Source: Lachnospiraceae bacterium
Lineage (GTDB): Bacteria > Bacillota > Clostridia > Lachnospirales > Lachnospiraceae
DNA: 47,598 nucleotides
NCBI GenBank assembly: GCA_030527685.1
Contig: JAUNAG010000004.1
Coordinates: 1-47,598, forward strand
Reading direction: 5' to 3'
Shown in pieces: positions 44,490 through 47,598 of this stretch (position 1 is its first letter; each line of letters begins with the position of its first letter). The translations under genes were made by a program, and so were the position numbers. The notes under the pieces were generated by a model. It was not told the origin of the DNA. It saw nothing but the letters and a program-made list of their open reading frames with translations, and made no database searches.

Positions 44490-46335
44490 GACGTCTCTTT
44501 CTTCTTCCGAGCACCGCAGTAAGCATCATGACTGCAAAGCATCCCGCACCGGCCAGCATAATGATTCTTCCGCTTCCCGATCCGCCGGTCTTCAGATGAA
44601 GTTCCGCATGATTGGCAACCGTCAGCTGTGCAACGCCGCTTGAACCTTCATTCTTAATTCGCAGACCGGCCGTTTTTCCTTCTGTTTTCACTTCTGCCTT
44701 CAGCAGATACCCGTTCAGCGGCCTGTTTGCAGTAAATGTAATCTCAAAAGAACTGCGAAGAAGACTGAATCCGCTCTGTGTTTCCGTCTCTTTGAAAACA
44801 TAAGTGCCTTCATCAAAACCTCTGATCACCAGGAGACCGTCCTTTGCAGGCGACACAGGCATGCTTCCGCCTTTTTCATCTTCTGCAGCCACACGATATC
44901 TGCCTTCTTTTTCTTTAATAAAGAGCACCGGGCCGTTTTCCTTACTTAATATCTTGAAAACAGCCTTCTCCGGATTTGTCAGTCCGGTCTTTGTCAGTTC
45001 CAGCCCATAGGTATAGACATTGACAGCCGGTCCTTCTGTCCGTCTTTCAAGATCATCTCTGTTTCTCCAGATCAGCGTCGGTCTGTTTGTATTAAGACCG
45101 TCCTCCTCTCCTCCGATCACAGCCTTCTCGTTCAGACGTGTCTCGAACCGCACAATAACCTCCGCATCAACCTGCAGCCTGTTCAGTTTCTCCAGACCGC
45201 TCTTCGTGAGTTCAACCTCAAATCCGTTCGTCTCTTCCGAAACGGTATAATCGCTCTCCGAAAGTGTCTGAAATGCAGCAAAAGCTTCTGTCGTCTGCGG
45301 TGCTGTCGTTTTTGCTCCGATCTGTACGGCAGTTACTCTTTCAAACTCCATGCCTTCCGTCATTGCATCTTTCAGCACATATTTCACATACTCCCGGTCC
45401 GTGTGATCTCCGCTGATTGCAGCCGGCACAGGTGCATCACCTGTAATAATCTGGGAAAAGGATTCTCCTGTTTCCCTGTCCCCGCTTTTTTCCAGAGTCT
45501 TTCCATCTTCCTCTGATACAATATACTTGGATGTGGAAATCACTGTATTCTTCGGGTAAGCCGTCACATCGTACTGCCAGACAGTTCCCGCTTCCGCTGT
45601 TCCGATTTTTCCTTTATTTGTCATCGGCAGGCTCAGCAGAAACGGAACACACGGTCCTGCAGGCACACTTCCGTTACCTCCCTCATAGGATGATGCCGCC
45701 AGGTCTTCTCCTATCAGATAAAGACCCTGTTCCAGTCCTTTCATTTCAGTTCTGCCTTCCGCATCGGTTGCCGCAAATCCCGTTCCCGAACACGCAAGCG
45801 CCGTCAGAGCAGACTGACCGGTCCATGTCTTCCCGTCGCCTCCGCTTTTTATGATTTCGTTCAGCACAGCCTGCATCGTTTCCGCCGTATATCCGACAGT
45901 CTTGCCGTCCGTTACTGCCTGTGCAGCCAGTGTCCGGCCTGCAGCCTTCTGATAGAGATCCCGGAAGCCCTCATGTATGTCTGTGAACAATACGCCGTGT
46001 GTGACTGCGCCGTTCTCCGTGTTCATCACATAGCTGCTCATGGATGCAATCCGCAGTCCTGCAAAGACAATCCCCTTCATACCTTCCCGTGAGTTCTCCT
46101 GCACCAGTCCCGTTCCTTCCGAAACGGCTCCGTCATATCCATTTTCCAGCTGCTTGTAAATAGTAATTGAACACTTCTTTGCAGGGTCCAGTACAGCTGT
46201 TGTGATACTTTCCGCTGCCATCGCAGCTGTTGCTGTCACCGCTATCAATGCAGCCGCAACCAGTGCCAGCAGTCTGCCGATCTCCCTGTGAAACGCTCTG
46301 AATGAAACCCAGCCTCTTCTCATTTTGCTCTTCAT
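44482..46335 (-). CDS. major pilin (shaft subunit) with Cna-B domains
   Basis: 617 residues from the ATG at 46335 (AAGGAAGAG upstream; the ORF extends to 46398 through the leader hairpin, which argues against that start). Signal peptide ends near TAAMAAES. Residues ~50-255 form a pilin N-terminal domain, and the pilin motif is VWQYDVTAYPKN (Trp253, Lys262), the lysine used for polymerisation. Middle and C-terminal Cna-B-like domains (~270-440, 445-560) include an E-box-like YVFKETETQSGF. The tail has LKTGG (581-585), then a membrane segment and RRKRRHE. It is the first gene of the operon, as shaft pilins often are. Confidence 0.9.
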   Translation of the reverse strand: MKSKMRRGWVSFRAFHREIGRLLALVAAALIAVTATAAMAAESITTAVLDPAKKCSITIYKQLENGYDGAVSEGTGLVQENSREGMKGIVFAGLRIASMSSYVMNTENGAVTHGVLFTDIHEGFRDLYQKAAGRTLAAQAVTDGKTVGYTAETMQAVLNEIIKSGGDGKTWTGQSALTALACSGTGFAATDAEGRTEMKGLEQGLYLIGEDLAASSYEGGNGSVPAGPCVPFLLSLPMTNKGKIGTAEAGTVWQYDVTAYPKNTVISTSKYIVSEEDGKTLEKSGDRETGESFSQIITGDAPVPAAISGDHTDREYVKYVLKDAMTEGMEFERVTAVQIGAKTTAPQTTEAFAAFQTLSESDYTVSEETNGFEVELTKSGLEKLNRLQVDAEVIVRFETRLNEKAVIGGEEDGLNTNRPTLIWRNRDDLERRTEGPAVNVYTYGLELTKTGLTNPEKAVFKILSKENGPVLFIKEKEGRYRVAAEDEKGGSMPVSPAKDGLLVIRGFDEGTYVFKETETQSGFSLLRSSFEITFTANRPLNGYLLKAEVKTEGKTAGLRIKNEGSSGVAQLTVANHAELHLKTGGSGSGRIIMLAGAGCFAVMMLTAVLGRRKRRHE

Positions 46336-46365
46336 ATGCACTCTCTTCCTTTCTTTGAGCACAGA

Positions 46366-46406
46366 AAAGGCCGGTGACGGAACCTGTCGATTCCGCACCG
46401 GCCTTT
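46366..46406 (-). promoter_or_regulatory. terminator-like hairpin in the pilus leader
   Basis: AAAGGCCGGT (46366-46375) pairs with ACCGGCCTTT (46397-46406), with an inner GGAA/TTCC pair. On the minus strand it is followed by TTTTCTGTGC. It lies between the likely pilus promoter (-10 at 46425) and the pilin start at 46335, so besides ending the upstream gene's transcript it would be an attenuator inside the pilus leader. Confidence 0.7.
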
Positions 46407-46424
46407 CTGCCTTTTGTGACTGAT

Positions 46425-46495
46425 TTTATACTACCACTCCCCGGTTTCCTTCATCCACTGTCATTTACTGCCATTTACTGTCATCCCGGTTTCCT
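46425..46495 (-). promoter_or_regulatory. pilus operon promoter region with four 10-bp tandem repeats
   Basis: A minus-strand TATAAA (46425-46430) has no good -35. Upstream, on the plus strand, 10-base units TCATCCACTG, TCATTTACTG, CCATTTACTG and the partial TCATCCCGGT run without gaps from 46451 to 46490. The string CCCGGTTTCCT flanks the array at both ends (46440-46450 and 46485-46495). A 10-bp period puts every unit on one face of the helix, as for an activator that replaces a -35. The bound protein is unknown. Confidence 0.6.
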
Positions 46496-46533
46496 CACAA
46501 AAGGGTACTGCTCTTTTGATTTTCGCATGCAGA

Positions 46534-47430
46534 TTATCTCGCCATCCCGAGACATTCTTCCGCTGCTCTGTATCTGTATACCCTGTCTGACAAAACATCA
46601 CAGAACTCCACCTGTGTACGATTAATCTCCTTTACCATTGCCTCCAGTGCAAGCGGCTCATAATGCTCCTCTGCAGGAATCATAATCACTTCATGTATGC
46701 TGCTGGGCAGAATATAGAGGTCCTTTCCGATTTTCTCTGCTGTATCCCTGAATATATTCGGATACAGCAGGCAGGACGCTCCGAAAAGACGTCTTTTATT
46801 CGTAAGCACCAGCATCGGACACTCCTCCGTGCTGATTTCTTCTACTGAAAAATCCGGTTCGAACTGCTTCAGCAGCTCTGTAATCGGAAGAATCTGCGCT
46901 TCATTCGCTTCGATGGTCTGCCGCACTGCCAGGTCATCCAGTTCCTGCAGATCCACTCCCCATCGTTTCGTCTCCTGCCCGCTGACCATAATGGTCCCTT
47001 CCACTTTTCCCGGAAGCTCCACTTCATAGTAATATACCACTGCCAGGTCAAGCAGACGCCTGTGCGGAATCTCCGAAAGAAGCTCTTCATTCATCTCTGC
47101 ATTTACAATCCGGTAGCGCAGAGCATCCTTTACCCGCTCAAATGATCTGAGATCCTCTGCTTCCACTTTTGTCCGTATCGTATAGATCAGATTCTGATGC
47201 AGGATTTCATCTGCAAGCTCATCTATCGATGCGCCTCTCTCATACAGTCTGAAGTACGGATCCAGATGGATGTGCGGCACAATCTGCTGATCAGGCGCAG
47301 AGATTGAGATCCCGTCATACTGCGTGTTGTTATTCTTTCTTATCCGGTTCACCCTCACCGACGCATGCGGTACCGCCTTATGCTGTACTTGTCTTGTGAT
47401 GTCACTCAGAAACCTTTCATAATTACCCAT
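46534..47430 (-). CDS. DUF5688-type protein of unknown function
   Basis: 298 residues from the ATG at 47430, which follows AGGAGGGATCAGT (the ORF extends to 47460). No membrane segment or signal peptide. The pattern resembles DUF5688 proteins common in Lachnospiraceae: an opening with NNTQYDGISISAPDQQIVPHIHLDPYF, then YERGASIDELADEILHQN, a middle RYRIVNAEMNEELLSEIPHRRLLDLAVVYYYEVE, and a C-terminal part with MLVLTNKRRLFGASCLLYP. The function is not known. It precedes the pilus operon in the same direction but is separated by a terminator-like hairpin, so a link to the pilus is not established. Confidence 0.7.
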   Translation of the reverse strand: MGNYERFLSDITRQVQHKAVPHASVRVNRIRKNNNTQYDGISISAPDQQIVPHIHLDPYFRLYERGASIDELADEILHQNLIYTIRTKVEAEDLRSFERVKDALRYRIVNAEMNEELLSEIPHRRLLDLAVVYYYEVELPGKVEGTIMVSGQETKRWGVDLQELDDLAVRQTIEANEAQILPITELLKQFEPDFSVEEISTEECPMLVLTNKRRLFGASCLLYPNIFRDTAEKIGKDLYILPSSIHEVIMIPAEEHYEPLALEAMVKEINRTQVEFCDVLSDRVYRYRAAEECLGMAR

Positions 47431-47466
47431 ACTGATCCCTCCTGAAATATATAATGACAATTTTTA

Positions 47467-47479
47467 ATCGGGTACCGAT
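47467..47479. promoter_or_regulatory. short palindrome upstream of the DUF5688-type gene
   Basis: ATCGG-GTA-CCGAT is a near-perfect palindrome 37 bases before the start codon, a plausible operator. The rest of 47431-47598 is AT-rich with no gene or clear promoter; CCACA/TGTGG at the right edge may belong to an element beyond the window. Confidence 0.35.
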
Positions 47480-47598
47480 ACTGATATGATTGGATGAAAT
47501 GAAAAGAATTAAAAAAATGAAATACAGATACGTCTTAAGAAATGATCCAAAATTGCAATAACAAGTTGCACACTTTTGCTCCACACCACACCTGTGGT

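Noticed and set aside
46451..46490. CRISPR-like array in the pilus promoter
   Set aside because: The repeats are 10 bases with no spacers, so they are tandem promoter repeats and not CRISPR. No cas gene is in the window.

Overview
Organism and overall character. The window reads as a chromosome segment from a low-to-mid-GC Clostridia bacterium, most likely Lachnospiraceae or a close relative. Supporting signs are an rpsB-tsf pair, a MetA with Glu at position 111, a long-form clostridial-type LeuA, an Amidase_3 protein, a DUF5688-type protein (a family I associate with Lachnospiraceae), and strong AGGAGG ribosome binding sites. Every gene I can support, including three tRNAs and one probable structured RNA, lies on the minus strand, so transcription runs from high to low coordinates. 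I see no CRISPR array, insertion sequence, prophage or rRNA.

Layout, in order of transcription. 47.4-46.5 kb: a DUF5688-type protein. 46.4-37.9 kb: a sortase-assembled pilus operon (major pilin, class C sortase, small Cna-B pilin, 1527-residue adhesin) behind a promoter with 10-bp tandem repeats and a leader hairpin. 37.7-36.5 kb: tRNA-Arg(CCG) and a membrane-anchored double SH3b protein. 36.4-26.8 kb: a tight housekeeping run of rluF-type pseudouridine synthase, ligA, metA, a DUF1887/Card1-like protein with an apparently lost nuclease site, argS, a membrane Amidase_3 protein and a HAD-CPBP fusion. 26.6-24.9 kb: rpsB and tsf. 24.6-22.0 kb: a phosphohexomutase and fba. 21.9-20.3 kb: a membrane polysaccharide deacetylase. 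20.2-19.9 kb: two identical tRNA-Glu(CTC) units, each with its own promoter and terminator. 19.6-15.6 kb: a hexitol/ketose PTS operon (zinc dehydrogenase, DeoR regulator, mannitol-family EIICBA). 15.4-9.0 kb: Lrp/AsnC regulator, aminotransferase, undecaprenyl-phosphate sugar transferase, leuA and thrC, closed by a terminator. 8.9-7.5 kb: dGTPase. 7.5-7.2 kb: a gene-free stretch with a near-consensus promoter and a highly folded RNA. 7.1-0 kb: galM, a YihY membrane protein, pheS, pheT, a histidine phosphatase and the first part of queA.

How the parts work together. Translation genes (pheST, argS, rpsB, tsf, queA, tRNAs) are spread among amino-acid synthesis (leuA, thrC, metA), glycolysis and sugar-phosphate genes (fba, phosphohexomutase, galM) and envelope genes. 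The clearly accessory parts are the pilus operon and the sugar PTS operon.

Most worth attention: (1) the pilus operon, whose three anchored proteins all lack a canonical LPXTG signal and whose promoter region looks elaborately controlled; (2) the DUF1887/Card1-like protein, degenerate in both its ligand-loop and nuclease motifs and located in a housekeeping operon without CRISPR; (3) the structured RNA near 7.2-7.47 kb; (4) the HAD-CPBP fusion. Family assignments are from recognisable motifs read by eye, with no database search.
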